A DNA stretch of 43,999 bases. Source: an uncultured Eubacteriales bacterium. Its GTDB lineage: Bacteria; Bacillota; Clostridia; Oscillospirales; Acutalibacteraceae. The notes under the pieces were generated by a model. That model had not been told where the DNA came from and did no database searches. It saw nothing but the letters and a program-made list of their open reading frames with translations. Within the stretch, counting starts at the first letter, position 1. Every line of letters begins with the position of its first letter. Positions 34,365 through 42,618 of the stretch are shown here, piece after piece. The stretch is from NCBI GenBank assembly GCA_900315605.1, contig OMZU01000016.1, forward strand, positions 1 to 43,999, given 5' to 3'. Position numbers and translations under genes: made by a program.

Positions 34365-34396
34365 AAAACTGTCGATTTTAATCGGCAGTTTTTTTA
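34365..34396 (+). terminator. Terminator after tRNA-Pro
   Basis: AACTGTCGAT (34367-34376) and ATCGGCAGTT (34381-34390) form a 10-bp stem with one wobble and a TTTA loop, followed by a T-run. Confidence 0.88.
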
Positions 34397-34429
34397 TTTG
34401 ATAATTTTGAAATTCACAACAAAACCTCA

Positions 34430-34466
34430 AACCGGACAACCCTTTTCGGGTCGCCCGGTTTTTCTT
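34430..34466. terminator. Second terminator hairpin, convergent region
   Basis: AACCGG (34430-34435) with CCGGTT (34455-34460) and an inner ACCC/GGGT form a GC-rich hairpin followed on the plus strand by TTTC and five Ts. It lies between the tRNAs and the stop of the convergent secreted-protein gene and may serve both directions. Confidence 0.75.
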
Positions 34467-34522
34467 TTTGGCTTTTTGCTCAGCCTGTATATATTTTAGA
34501 GAAATCAGGAATCGTTCTGTCA

Positions 34523-37500
34523 TCAAACGAATGTCCACCATGTTGGGTTGAGGTGATCTGCTGCGTACATGTTCTGGTCATCCTGAGAGATGTTTTCTCT
34601 TTCTGCCTGAGAACTTACGTTTCCGGAGAAGGTGTTGTTTCTGAAGTTAGCCTTGTCCTTGTAGATGTAGAAGATACCTGTTCCGTACAATATTGACTTG
34701 TTGTTGATGAACTCTGAGCTTTCAACTGTGAGCTTGGTCTGGCAGTCTGCTGTGATAGCTCCGCCCTTGAAGCTGCTCAAAGCCTCGTTGTTTGAGAATG
34801 TGCAGTAGTATACGCTTGCTTCCTTTGAAAGTCTGAGGCCTGCGCCGCCCTCTGATGAGGTCGCTGTGTTGCTGTCTACAGTCACAACAGAAAGCTTGAT
34901 CTTTGAGAGGCTGTATACGCCGCCGCCTGTCATCGCTGTGTTGTTGTTGATAGTACCCCCGGAAATGGTTGTTTCGTTGTTGTCTGCGCTGATGTAATAT
35001 CCGCCGCCTGCCTGCTTACAAGTGTTTCCGTCAACGTGGCATTCAGTGAACTCTGTTACTGTCTTGTCTGCGAAGTATGAGGTTCCGTTGTAGGTCGCAA
35101 CGCCGCCGCCCTGATCGTTTTTAGCTTCGTTGTTTGTGATCTTGCATGATGAGAATGTGCCCTTTGCGCCGTTTGTTACGAGGATGCCGCCGCCTGTTGC
35201 AGTTGCTGTATTGTTGTCAACCTTCACGCTGCTCATCTGGAAGATACTTCCGTCAACATAGACGCCGCCGCCGTAGTTAGCCTTGTTTCCGCTGATAACA
35301 CCGTTTTGAACGCAGGATGTACGCCAGTCCTTTGCGTGCTCGTAGATACCGCCGCCGTCAGTTCCTGCTGTGTTGCCGGTGATTTCCCAGTCGTCCTGCA
35401 ACCACATTCCGCCGTAGTTGACGATACCGCCGCCGTGATTTACTGAGGTGTTTTCTTTGATGACGTTATTTCCTTCTTTGACTTCAAGTACGCCGGTTTC
35501 GCAGTTGAAGATACCGCCGGCTACGCTTGCGTGGTTTTGAGAAACTGTTGCGCCCTTCATGTTGAGTCTGCCGCCGTTCTGGATATAAACGCCGCCGCCC
35601 TGATTGCTTGCGTAGTTGTCGCAGATCGTGCCGCCTTCAAGGTTACATACCGCATTCTTCTGGATAAGGATACCGCCGCCCTTTGTTGAGTAGCCGCCTG
35701 TAACTGTACCTGTCTGTGCATAGCTTGAATCCTTGATGGTCAGTGTGCTGTAGTCCTCCGCACGGAACACGTGTCCGTCATCTGTTACAGTAGATGCACT
35801 CTTGTTCTTTCTGTTGATTGTGTGGCCGTTGAGGTCGATCACAGCGTTTACGCCGTGAGGTACACAGATATCGCCCTTTAATGTTACGTCTGCGTCAAGT
35901 GTGTATGTCTGAGAAGAAAGTACATACTTGCCTTCGTGAAGTGTGCCGAACGGATGCTTTGCGCTGCTCTTCTCGCCGATTACGAGGAAGTTGTTTGTAT
36001 AGCCTGTGCCGTCGGAGCTTTTATCTGTCGCCGATCTTGTGTAGATCTTTGTGATGTTCAGAGAAGAATCATCAATATTGATGCCCTTGATGCTGTACTG
36101 GTAATCATTCTTTGATCTCTTTTCAGAGGTTTCCTTTGCGTCTGTGATGAGATAGATCTTTTCATCCGGAAGCTGTTCGCCTGACGCCTGCTCGATAACC
36201 TGGCGGATAGTCATTTCCTTTTTATCCGCTCTGTCGATTATCGCCTGGATCTTATCCTTTGTTACAGTCTTGCCGTTGTCTTTTTCGTCCACGCTTACGA
36301 TACGGTAGTTGTTCTCTTTGATGAACTTGTACTGATCTGATTTTCCGGTTACTGTTGTAACATCGGTATAAAGGTTGAGGTCTGTATCCATCAGGTTCAT
36401 ACGCTCTTCGTTTGAAAGCTCCTCAAGTCTGCTGAGAACGTTCTGCTCTACGCCGCTGTCGGTCACGTCGAACATATAAGGAAGGAGGTCGTTTCTTCTT
36501 GTATAGAAGTTGATCCTGTCTGAATCCTTGACGATTTCGTTGTACTTGTCAAGATAAGCGTTGCTGAGGTTGCTTGTGTCAAATACGTCCTGAGTATTCA
36601 TAAGAGTTTCGCGTACACTTGCAGATTCAATAGCGAGCGCGAAGGCTGTTGTGTAAGTTACCATACATTCTGTTGCGTATTTGTGTGCAGCGTCAACTCC
36701 CTCGCCGCTGAACAGGATATCCTCCTGCAACGCACGCTCCAAAACTACATCAAAGAACGGTCTGTCAGCCCAGTAGGTGTGATCTGTTGTGATGTAGTAG
36801 CCCATTGTGCGAAGTCCGCCGATGATTCCGCGGCAGCCCAGCTTCCACTTGTCCACATTGCCTGTGACCGAAGCGATGTGAACCATTTTTTCCTCATCTG
36901 TCAGCGGTCTGAGGATATCTTTGCCGTACTCGTCTTTTTTGCCGGTGGGGATTCCGTCTTCAAGAGCTTTAAGATCGTTGAGAGCGTCTTTGAGATCCTG
37001 GCTCAGATCCTCCATCGGAACAGAGTACTTTGAGAACTCGGATTCTGTTTTGATGATATTTTTAAGCTTTTTGACATTTTCATCGGAATGCTTATTGATC
37101 CTGTCAGCTGTTTCATTAAGCTCTGTGCTCAATTGCTTGATCTGCTCGCTGACGTCCTCCAGTTTCATTCCTTCTTTCTTGTCCTCTTTCAGTCCGACCT
37201 CGTCGCAAAGAAGCTTTCCGAGAAGTTTACCTACATGAAGACCGAGCTTTTTGTCAGCCTTTTCGCCGATGTACGGGATCTTCTGGAAGAGCTTGTCTGT
37301 AAGACCGGGAACCTGCTTAGCCGCAGTGTTCTTGGCGAAGTTCAGCGCGTAGATCCCAAGCTCCGAAGCCTTTTTCTTGATATCGAAGCCGCCGTTGTCG
37401 TCGCTGTAAGTAGGTCCGATGTATGGATTGTCATCATCAAAGCTGTAGCTGCCGCCGTTTGTCTGCTCCTGAGAGGAGGTCAGAGCCTCGGGCGTCGCGT

Positions 37501-37663
37501 CTGCCTGAGCTGCGATCGAAGTTGTTTCTGCTGCCGAAGCCGCGAAGGTCGGTGTTGTCAGGAGCGCGCATGATGAGCTCGCTGTCAAAGCTGCCATTGC
37601 AATGGCGATCATTTTTGTTTTTACGTTTTTCTTTGCTTTCGCGTTTTTCTTTGTGTTTGTCAT
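34523..37663 (-). CDS. Large secreted right-handed beta-helix protein
   Basis: The 1046-residue product starts with a clear signal peptide: basic n-region (1-17), hydrophobic stretch MIAIAMAALTASSS, and Ala-rich cleavage area near TFAASAAET. A helical, charged N-terminal half (about 60-480) includes a coiled-coil-like part around SEQIKQLSTELNETADRINK. From about 655 to 1020 a parallel beta-helix is evident, with GGG(I/V)Y turns recurring about every 20-30 residues (GGGIYEHA, GGGVYVDG, QGGGVATY, AGGGYYIS, TGGGVYSL), as in polymorphic outer-membrane-like repeats. There is no LPxTG, S-layer or choline-binding anchor; the chain ends NPTWWTFV. It is probably an adhesin or glycan-binding protein. 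ATG 37663 has AAGGAG upstream. Confidence 0.85.
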   Translation of the reverse strand: MTNTKKNAKAKKNVKTKMIAIAMAALTASSSCALLTTPTFAASAAETTSIAAQADATPEALTSSQEQTNGGSYSFDDDNPYIGPTYSDDNGGFDIKKKASELGIYALNFAKNTAAKQVPGLTDKLFQKIPYIGEKADKKLGLHVGKLLGKLLCDEVGLKEDKKEGMKLEDVSEQIKQLSTELNETADRINKHSDENVKKLKNIIKTESEFSKYSVPMEDLSQDLKDALNDLKALEDGIPTGKKDEYGKDILRPLTDEEKMVHIASVTGNVDKWKLGCRGIIGGLRTMGYYITTDHTYWADRPFFDVVLERALQEDILFSGEGVDAAHKYATECMVTYTTAFALAIESASVRETLMNTQDVFDTSNLSNAYLDKYNEIVKDSDRINFYTRRNDLLPYMFDVTDSGVEQNVLSRLEELSNEERMNLMDTDLNLYTDVTTVTGKSDQYKFIKENNYRIVSVDEKDNGKTVTKDKIQAIIDRADKKEMTIRQVIEQASGEQLPDEKIYLITDAKETSEKRSKNDYQYSIKGINIDDSSLNITKIYTRSATDKSSDGTGYTNNFLVIGEKSSAKHPFGTLHEGKYVLSSQTYTLDADVTLKGDICVPHGVNAVIDLNGHTINRKNKSASTVTDDGHVFRAEDYSTLTIKDSSYAQTGTVTGGYSTKGGGILIQKNAVCNLEGGTICDNYASNQGGGVYIQNGGRLNMKGATVSQNHASVAGGIFNCETGVLEVKEGNNVIKENTSVNHGGGIVNYGGMWLQDDWEITGNTAGTDGGGIYEHAKDWRTSCVQNGVISGNKANYGGGVYVDGSIFQMSSVKVDNNTATATGGGILVTNGAKGTFSSCKITNNEAKNDQGGGVATYNGTSYFADKTVTEFTECHVDGNTCKQAGGGYYISADNNETTISGGTINNNTAMTGGGVYSLSKIKLSVVTVDSNTATSSEGGAGLRLSKEASVYYCTFSNNEALSSFKGGAITADCQTKLTVESSEFINNKSILYGTGIFYIYKDKANFRNNTFSGNVSSQAERENISQDDQNMYAADHLNPTWWTFV

Positions 37664-37667
37664 GATT

Positions 37668-37785
37668 AATTTCTCCTTTTTGTTTTGTTTTGATTTTTTG
37701 ATTTGTTTTTTGTGTTTGTTCTTTTGTTTTGTTTTTGTTTTGTTTTCCAGCGTTTGGGTTGTTCCCTTGCTGTGTCTATATAATA
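37668..37785 (-). promoter_or_regulatory. Promoter and A/C-rich unstructured leader of the secreted protein
   Basis: On the minus strand TTGTTT and TATTAT (37780-37785) are 17 bases apart. The resulting leader of about 110 bases contains roughly 75 bases (37673-37747) made almost only of A and C, with two U residues and few G, ending at AAGGAG. Such a leader cannot fold and should keep the ribosome site fully open. Confidence 0.6.
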
Positions 37786-37829
37786 CGACATTTTTCACAC
37801 AAAAACAATTTTCAAATCCTACACCAAAT

Positions 37830-37869
37830 GTTAATTAACTAACAATTTCCTTACAATGTGTTAATTAAC
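37830..37869. promoter_or_regulatory. Paired GTTAATTAAC palindromes, candidate operator
   Basis: The same 10-bp palindrome occurs at 37830-37839 and 37860-37869, exactly 30 bases apart (about three helical turns). Both copies lie in the divergent promoter region, upstream of the -35 of each side. Flanks are also similar (ATGTTAATTAACT and GTGTTAATTAACT). A dimeric regulator bound at both sites could act on both genes. Confidence 0.5.
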
Positions 37870-37911
37870 TTACATTTTGTTAAAATATTGTAAATATCGG
37901 AGAATAATCAA

Positions 37912-37940
37912 TTGAAAAACACGTTGATATAATGTATAAT
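37912..37940 (+). promoter_or_regulatory. Promoter of the partner-switch operon
   Basis: TTGAAA (37912-37917) and TATAAT (37935-37940) are 17 bases apart; predicted initiation is about 40 bases before the STAS gene. Confidence 0.82.
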
Positions 37941-37988
37941 AAGTAAAGGAAAGCTATATAAGCAACACCGTGTAAAGGAGAAAAACAC

Positions 37989-38297
37989 ATGAATATTTCA
38001 AAGGTTAGGAAATTCGATACACTTACGATCAATGTTGAAGGAAAGATCACTGCCCAGACTGCGGCGGAATTTGAGAATTTTATTAATGATAATTTAGACG
38101 GCGTTAGCAATTTGATTCTCGATTTGAAGGATACGGATTATGTGTCATCAGCAGGTCTGCGCGTGATTTTAAAGGCAAAAAAAGTTATGAACACCCAGGG
38201 AACAATGAAGATAGTCAACGTTCAGGAGGACGTTATGAGAACCTTTGTGATGGTCAGCTTTCCCGACATAATCACCATTGAGCAGCTACCGATATGA
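37989..38297 (+). CDS. STAS-domain anti-sigma factor antagonist
   Basis: A 102-residue SpoIIAA/RsbV-like protein. In partner switching the unphosphorylated antagonist binds the anti-sigma kinase and frees its target; phosphorylation of a conserved Ser releases it. The motif DYVSSAGLRVIL (about 56-67) carries that Ser. AAAGGAG gives a strong start. The stop overlaps the next gene as ATGA, so antagonist and phosphatase/kinase are made together. No sigma factor gene is adjacent, so the output may be another protein, such as a cyclase or regulator. Confidence 0.93.
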   Translation: MNISKVRKFDTLTINVEGKITAQTAAEFENFINDNLDGVSNLILDLKDTDYVSSAGLRVILKAKKVMNTQGTMKIVNVQEDVMRTFVMVSFPDIITIEQLPI

Positions 38298-40357
38298 AGA
38301 AGTTTTTGAAAAAGATCAGCGGCAGTCTGTCCTTTAACGTTATCGGTGGTTTTGTCGGATATACAATAATATTCGGGTTGATCATCGTTACCATCAGCAA
38401 TATTATTTTTATCAACACCTTCAAGACGGAGTATGCCGAAACGACATATCATATGGCAGACGCCGCTTCCGCATTGGTTGACGGTGCTTACATTCCGTAT
38501 TTTCTAAAAGGAGAAAACAAGCTTGAATATTCACGCATTCAAAGAGAGCTGGACGTTTGCTGTGAAAAGATGTTTGTTTCAATTATATATGTGATCGCGG
38601 TAGATCAGAGCGATTACGGCAGCTATATTTCGGTCTTTAACTCCGTTAATAACGAGGTTGACAACACCAACTATGTGCCGTGGGAATTAGGGTACAAACG
38701 TGAAACGTCAAATGACGAATACAGACAAAAATACAAGGCACTCTATGAGCAGGGCAGCACGTATGAAACCGTCTACCGTATTCGCAGCAATGGAAATGAA
38801 CGTCCGCACAATTCGCACATTACCACAGTCGTACCTATAAAGAACCATACCGGTGAGGTTGTGGCTCTGTTGTGTATGCAGAGACCGTTAGACGAACTGT
38901 TGGACAAAATGTTTCCTTATCTCGTAACCGTTTCTATCAGCGCGTTTATGTTTGCGAATTTATTTAACGTCCTTATTTCGTTATTCATAAAGTATCGTAT
39001 TATAAAGCCTGTGAGCGAGGTATCCGAAGAAGCACTGCGCTTTGCCGAGGAAGGCACAAAGGGAAATCTGCGCAATGATATAAGCAACTACAAGGTGTTC
39101 TCGGATCTTTCCACGTCGATCAACAGCATGGAAACGGATTTGACGCAGTATATTGAGGATATCACCTCTATTACCGCAGAAAAGGAAAGGATAGGCGCGG
39201 AGCTGGATATCGCAAAAAGGATCCAGTTTGATATGCTGCCCAGTATTTTCCCGCCGTTCCCCGACAGAAAGGAATTTGATATCTATGCCTCGATGACTCC
39301 GGCAAAAGAAGTAGGCGGCGATTTCTACAACTTCTTCTTTATTGACGACGACCACCTTGCGTTGGTCATCGCGGATGTTTCGGGCAAAGGTATCCCCGCA
39401 GCTCTGTTTATGATGGTCACAAGCATTATAATCAGCGATATCGCCAAGACAGGGAAAACGCCTTCTGAGGTGCTGACCAAGGCGAACGAAAGGATTTGCA
39501 GCCACAACAAGGCTGATATGTTCGTAACCGTTTGGCTGGGTGTTCTGGAGATCTCCACCGGCAGGCTTATAAGCTCCAATGCAGGTCACGAGGATCCTGC
39601 TGTCTGCCGCAAAAACGGTGATTTTGAGCTTTTGAAAAGCAAGCACGGACTTATGCTCGGCACTTTGGAGGGAATTAAATACGCTGATTTTGAGTTTAGA
39701 CTTAACAAGGGAGACAAGCTGTTCCTTTACACCGACGGCGTTCACGAGGCGACAAACGAACAGGATGAAATGTTCCGTATCGACCGTATGCTCGATACGC
39801 TTAATTCCTATAAAGAAAAATCCCCGACCGAAATACTCAAAGGAATGCACAACAGCATCAATACATTTGTCGGAGACGCACCGCAGTTTGATGATTTGAC
39901 AATGCTTTGTATTGAAATGAAAGATGATTTCGTTTCGGAAAGCCTGACCTTGGACGCTACTCTTGACAATCTTGATAAAGCAGACAGCTTTGTTGGAGGA
40001 GTTTTGGACAAGCTCGGCTGTGATTCCGGCATAAAAAAGCAGATCGCCCTTGCATTTGAGGAATGCTTCGTTAATATTGTAAGCTATGCCTACGGCGATA
40101 ATTGCGGCAAGGCGGAAATAACCGTGGAGGGCGACAGAAGCAAAGTGACCTTGATCCTCAAAGACAGCGGAAGCCCCTTTGATCCTCTTGGTAATCCGGA
40201 TCCCGATTTGAGCTTATCTGTTCAGGACCGGGAGATCGGAGGTCTGGGCGTGTATCTGACCAAGAAAAGCATGGACTCTGTTGCCTATGAATATACAGAT
40301 AACCAAAATGTTTTGATTATGGAAAAAAGACTGACAGGAGGTGTGGGCAGTGAATAA
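38294..40357 (+). CDS. Membrane PP2C phosphatase fused to an RsbW-type kinase domain
   Basis: The 687-residue protein has a membrane helix (about 14-40), an extracellular sensor of about 160 residues (Cache-like by layout), a second helix (about 207-232), a HAMP-like linker (about 233-295), a SpoIIE/RsbU PP2C domain (about 310-545: GGDFYN 341-346, DVSGKG 361-366, LYTDGVHEA 478-486, DDLTML 533-538) and a GHKL/HATPase domain (about 555-680: E589/N594, DSGSPFDP 624-631, GGLGVYL 649-655). One chain therefore holds both the phosphatase that would activate the STAS antagonist and the kinase that would inactivate it. It overlaps the STAS gene by four bases and the TetR-like gene by eight. Confidence 0.93.
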   Translation: MKKFLKKISGSLSFNVIGGFVGYTIIFGLIIVTISNIIFINTFKTEYAETTYHMADAASALVDGAYIPYFLKGENKLEYSRIQRELDVCCEKMFVSIIYVIAVDQSDYGSYISVFNSVNNEVDNTNYVPWELGYKRETSNDEYRQKYKALYEQGSTYETVYRIRSNGNERPHNSHITTVVPIKNHTGEVVALLCMQRPLDELLDKMFPYLVTVSISAFMFANLFNVLISLFIKYRIIKPVSEVSEEALRFAEEGTKGNLRNDISNYKVFSDLSTSINSMETDLTQYIEDITSITAEKERIGAELDIAKRIQFDMLPSIFPPFPDRKEFDIYASMTPAKEVGGDFYNFFFIDDDHLALVIADVSGKGIPAALFMMVTSIIISDIAKTGKTPSEVLTKANERICSHNKADMFVTVWLGVLEISTGRLISSNAGHEDPAVCRKNGDFELLKSKHGLMLGTLEGIKYADFEFRLNKGDKLFLYTDGVHEATNEQDEMFRIDRMLDTLNSYKEKSPTEILKGMHNSINTFVGDAPQFDDLTMLCIEMKDDFVSESLTLDATLDNLDKADSFVGGVLDKLGCDSGIKKQIALAFEECFVNIVSYAYGDNCGKAEITVEGDRSKVTLILKDSGSPFDPLGNPDPDLSLSVQDREIGGLGVYLTKKSMDSVAYEYTDNQNVLIMEKRLTGGVGSE

Positions 40358-40949
40358 CAAGCCGGTTGACCGCCGCACAACAAAAACCAAGCGTGCGTTG
40401 AGCAACGCTCTGGCAGAGCTTTTGTCCGAAAAGGAGCTGCGCAAAATCACAGTTCAGGAAATCGTAGATAAGGCTGATGTGAGCCGCGTTACGTTTTATA
40501 AATACTATCTTGACGTATATGACCTTTGCGAAAAGATCGAGGAGGTCGTGCTGACTGAGCTGGGGCTTATTGTTCTTCAGCTTGAAGACAATTCCACAGA
40601 ATTGTTCTTTGAACAGCTTGTCGGCTATATTTCCGAAAACCGCGTCACCTTCAGCATGATATTCAACCCTAACACGACCAGCAAGCTCCGTGACAAGCTC
40701 AGCAAGCTGATAGAGGGTATGCTCCGCAACGTTTACAGCGAAAAGCTGGGAATAAAACCGAACAACAAAGAGCTTGCCTATATCTGCTGTTACCATGCAC
40801 AGGGCTGTCTTGCCATACTTCAAAAGTGGGTGCAGGACGGATTCACTGAGCCGGATGATTATATCATCAAGCTTATGCCTGCTATCGACGAACAGATCGA
40901 GGACTATTTTTCAAACAAAAATAGTAAGGCAAAGAGATCAAGGGCTTAG
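40350..40949 (+). CDS. TetR/AcrR-family transcriptional regulator
   Basis: A 199-residue regulator with an N-terminal helix-turn-helix (about 5-55; TKRALSNALAELLSEKELRKITVQEIVDKADVSRVTFYKYY in pieces) and an all-helical ligand-binding domain resembling the DhaS/TetR_C_8 group (tail around AYICCYHAQGCLAILQKW). GTG 40350 follows AGGAGG by eight bases; an in-frame GTG at 40341 lies on that site. Overlap with the phosphatase-kinase gene implies co-expression. The nearby paired GTTAATTAAC palindromes are possible targets. Confidence 0.9.
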   Translation: MNNKPVDRRTTKTKRALSNALAELLSEKELRKITVQEIVDKADVSRVTFYKYYLDVYDLCEKIEEVVLTELGLIVLQLEDNSTELFFEQLVGYISENRVTFSMIFNPNTTSKLRDKLSKLIEGMLRNVYSEKLGIKPNNKELAYICCYHAQGCLAILQKWVQDGFTEPDDYIIKLMPAIDEQIEDYFSNKNSKAKRSRA

Positions 40950-40976
40950 AAAACCGCCGATTAGGAGAATCGTTTT

Positions 40977-41420
40977 ATGATAGTAAGGGCTGAATATGAA
41001 GATTTGGAGGAAATACTTGACCTGCAATATCTTGCTTATCAAAGCGAAGCTGAATTATTCGGAAGTAAAGATATCCCTCCGCTGAAACAAAAAATAGATG
41101 CCGTTATCGAGGAGTTCAATAACGGCATCATATTGAAAATGACTGATGATAATAATACGATTATCGGTTCTGTTCGTGCTAATGAGAAGAACGGAACAGT
41201 CTATATCGGAAAACTCATGGTTCACCCGGAGCACAGACACAAGGGATATGGTTCAAGGCTGCTTGCAGCGATAGAAGGCTGTTATCCCAACAGGCGTTAT
41301 GAGCTTTTTACAAGCACCAAAAGCGTAGATAATATACGGCTGTACCGGAAGATGGGTTATACGATCTTTGATCGTAAGCCTGTTGATGATGAACTGATAT
41401 TCGTATTTATGGAAAAATGA
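40977..41420 (+). CDS. GNAT family N-acetyltransferase
   Basis: A 147-residue acetyl-CoA-dependent acyltransferase. The acetyl-CoA binding motif A reads VHPEHRHKGYGSRLL (Q/RxxGxG/A type, about 81-95), followed by the C-terminal NIRLYRKMGY block. The acceptor is not predictable. AGGAG lies nine bases before the ATG, and the gene follows the TetR-like gene after 27 bases with no terminator. Confidence 0.93.
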   Translation: MIVRAEYEDLEEILDLQYLAYQSEAELFGSKDIPPLKQKIDAVIEEFNNGIILKMTDDNNTIIGSVRANEKNGTVYIGKLMVHPEHRHKGYGSRLLAAIEGCYPNRRYELFTSTKSVDNIRLYRKMGYTIFDRKPVDDELIFVFMEK

Positions 41421-41433
41421 CGTAACAATATTC

Positions 41434-41467
41434 AAGCAAGGCGTGCGCCGCAAATTGTGCGGTGTTG
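41434..41467 (-). repeat. Inverted half-copy of the 33964 palindromic element
   Basis: This 34-base segment is the reverse complement of 33965-33998 with one mismatch. Only the outer part of the element is present, in the 60-base gap between the convergent GNAT and corA genes. Confidence 0.8.
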
Positions 41468-41480
41468 TTTTATAGGTGCC

Positions 41481-42398
41481 CTAAAGCCATTTTTTCTTTT
41501 TGAAAAACAGCAGGCTTCCTATAACGATAAGTATGCTGACTGCGATTATAACGGGATATCCCCACACAGAGTCAAGCTCAGGCATATATCTGAAATTCAT
41601 TCCATACCAGCCTGCGATCAGCGTCAGCGGCATAAAGATAGTCGTAACGACCGTAAGGATCGTCATAATACGGTTTTGTTTGATATCCAAATGCGAGTTA
41701 TAAACGTCGCGGATCTGAACGGCGTGCTCGGTGACAGCAATTGCCGAATCGCGCAGCCTTTCTATACGGTTGATAAACAATCTGAAATAACGAAGGTTAT
41801 CGTGCTTGAAAAAGTTATTTTCATTCTCCTCAAGCTCTTGTGAAAAATCAAGCAGATGTTCATAATGAACCCTTAGATTTCTGATCTCACCGCGGATATC
41901 ATTTAGTTGATCTGCGGTTATTTCGTCTCCGTTGCTGACGATCGCGTCTTCAAGCTTGTCAAGCTTACGGTCGTAGCTTTCAAGCAGATCGCGGTCATGC
42001 GAGACGATCTGTTCCAAAAAGTCGTAAAGGAATCTTTCAAGGCTGGGCAAACGCCACTTTTTGGTGCGTTTGATTTCTTCGATAAGCTTTTGCGCCTCGG
42101 TACTGTCGTCTATCAGTACGATCCCTTTTTCATCCATTGCGAAGGCAAAGGTTATATTATTGTCCGAAAGCCTGTTCCTGTCTGGAATACTAAAGGTCCC
42201 CGTCAATGAATCAAAATTGACCTCCGCCTTGGTTGAGTGGATCGATGATATATCAGGCTCAATATCAATGCCCATATCAAAGCTGTCCTTCATCAAAGCC
42301 CATTCCTGCGAGCTGATAACGGCTACATACTGTGATGACGCGCCCTTGATTTGATCCTTAGGTATTTCTGTTAATGTTTCTTTGATAAGATAAAACAC
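41481..42398 (-). CDS. corA: CorA family magnesium/divalent cation transporter
   Basis: A 305-residue CorA-type channel: long soluble N-terminal alpha/beta and helical funnel region (about 1-245) and two C-terminal membrane helices. The first helix ends with the selectivity motif YGMNF, and the basic tail ends KKKKW. It forms a pentamer for Mg2+ (or Co2+/Ni2+) uptake. I chose GTG 42398, preceded by AAAGGTGAT; the upstream in-frame GTG at 42407 lies inside that site. No M-box was found in the 5' flank. Confidence 0.93.
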   Translation of the reverse strand: MFYLIKETLTEIPKDQIKGASSQYVAVISSQEWALMKDSFDMGIDIEPDISSIHSTKAEVNFDSLTGTFSIPDRNRLSDNNITFAFAMDEKGIVLIDDSTEAQKLIEEIKRTKKWRLPSLERFLYDFLEQIVSHDRDLLESYDRKLDKLEDAIVSNGDEITADQLNDIRGEIRNLRVHYEHLLDFSQELEENENNFFKHDNLRYFRLFINRIERLRDSAIAVTEHAVQIRDVYNSHLDIKQNRIMTILTVVTTIFMPLTLIAGWYGMNFRYMPELDSVWGYPVIIAVSILIVIGSLLFFKKKKWL

Positions 42399-42483
42399 TG
42401 TGATCACCTTTTGTTAAAAATTATTAGCCGATACAGCAGAACGCTGTGCGGAGCTATTGCTTGTTTTTCAATATCCATATGAT

Positions 42484-42618
42484 TATAGGACACCTCTAAA
42501 AATTCATAGCTGCCCATAGTCACAAATCTTTCACAGCATATTTCTGCCAAAACTCCTCGTTATACGTCAGTATGACTTCGTCGTTTTGACAACAGTGAAT
42601 TTTTAGAGGTGCCCTATA
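42484..42618. repeat. 135-bp palindromic element with the shared core
   Basis: The 23-base arms at 42484-42506 and 42596-42618 differ by one base (TATAGG[A/G]CACCTCTAAAAATTCA). Inside lie CAAAAC/GTTTTG and the core ATAC-GTCA-GTAT (42562-42573). The 13-base string ATACGTCAGTATG is identical to that at 34037-34049, although the arms of the two elements are unrelated. Confidence 0.82.

Noticed and set aside
38981-39850. 289-codon minus-strand frame opposite the phosphatase-kinase gene
   Set aside because: The plus frame carries all PP2C motifs; the antisense frame has none and no start signal.
42407-42480. M-box magnesium riboswitch upstream of corA
   Set aside because: The flank is short and AT-rich and shows none of the conserved helices.
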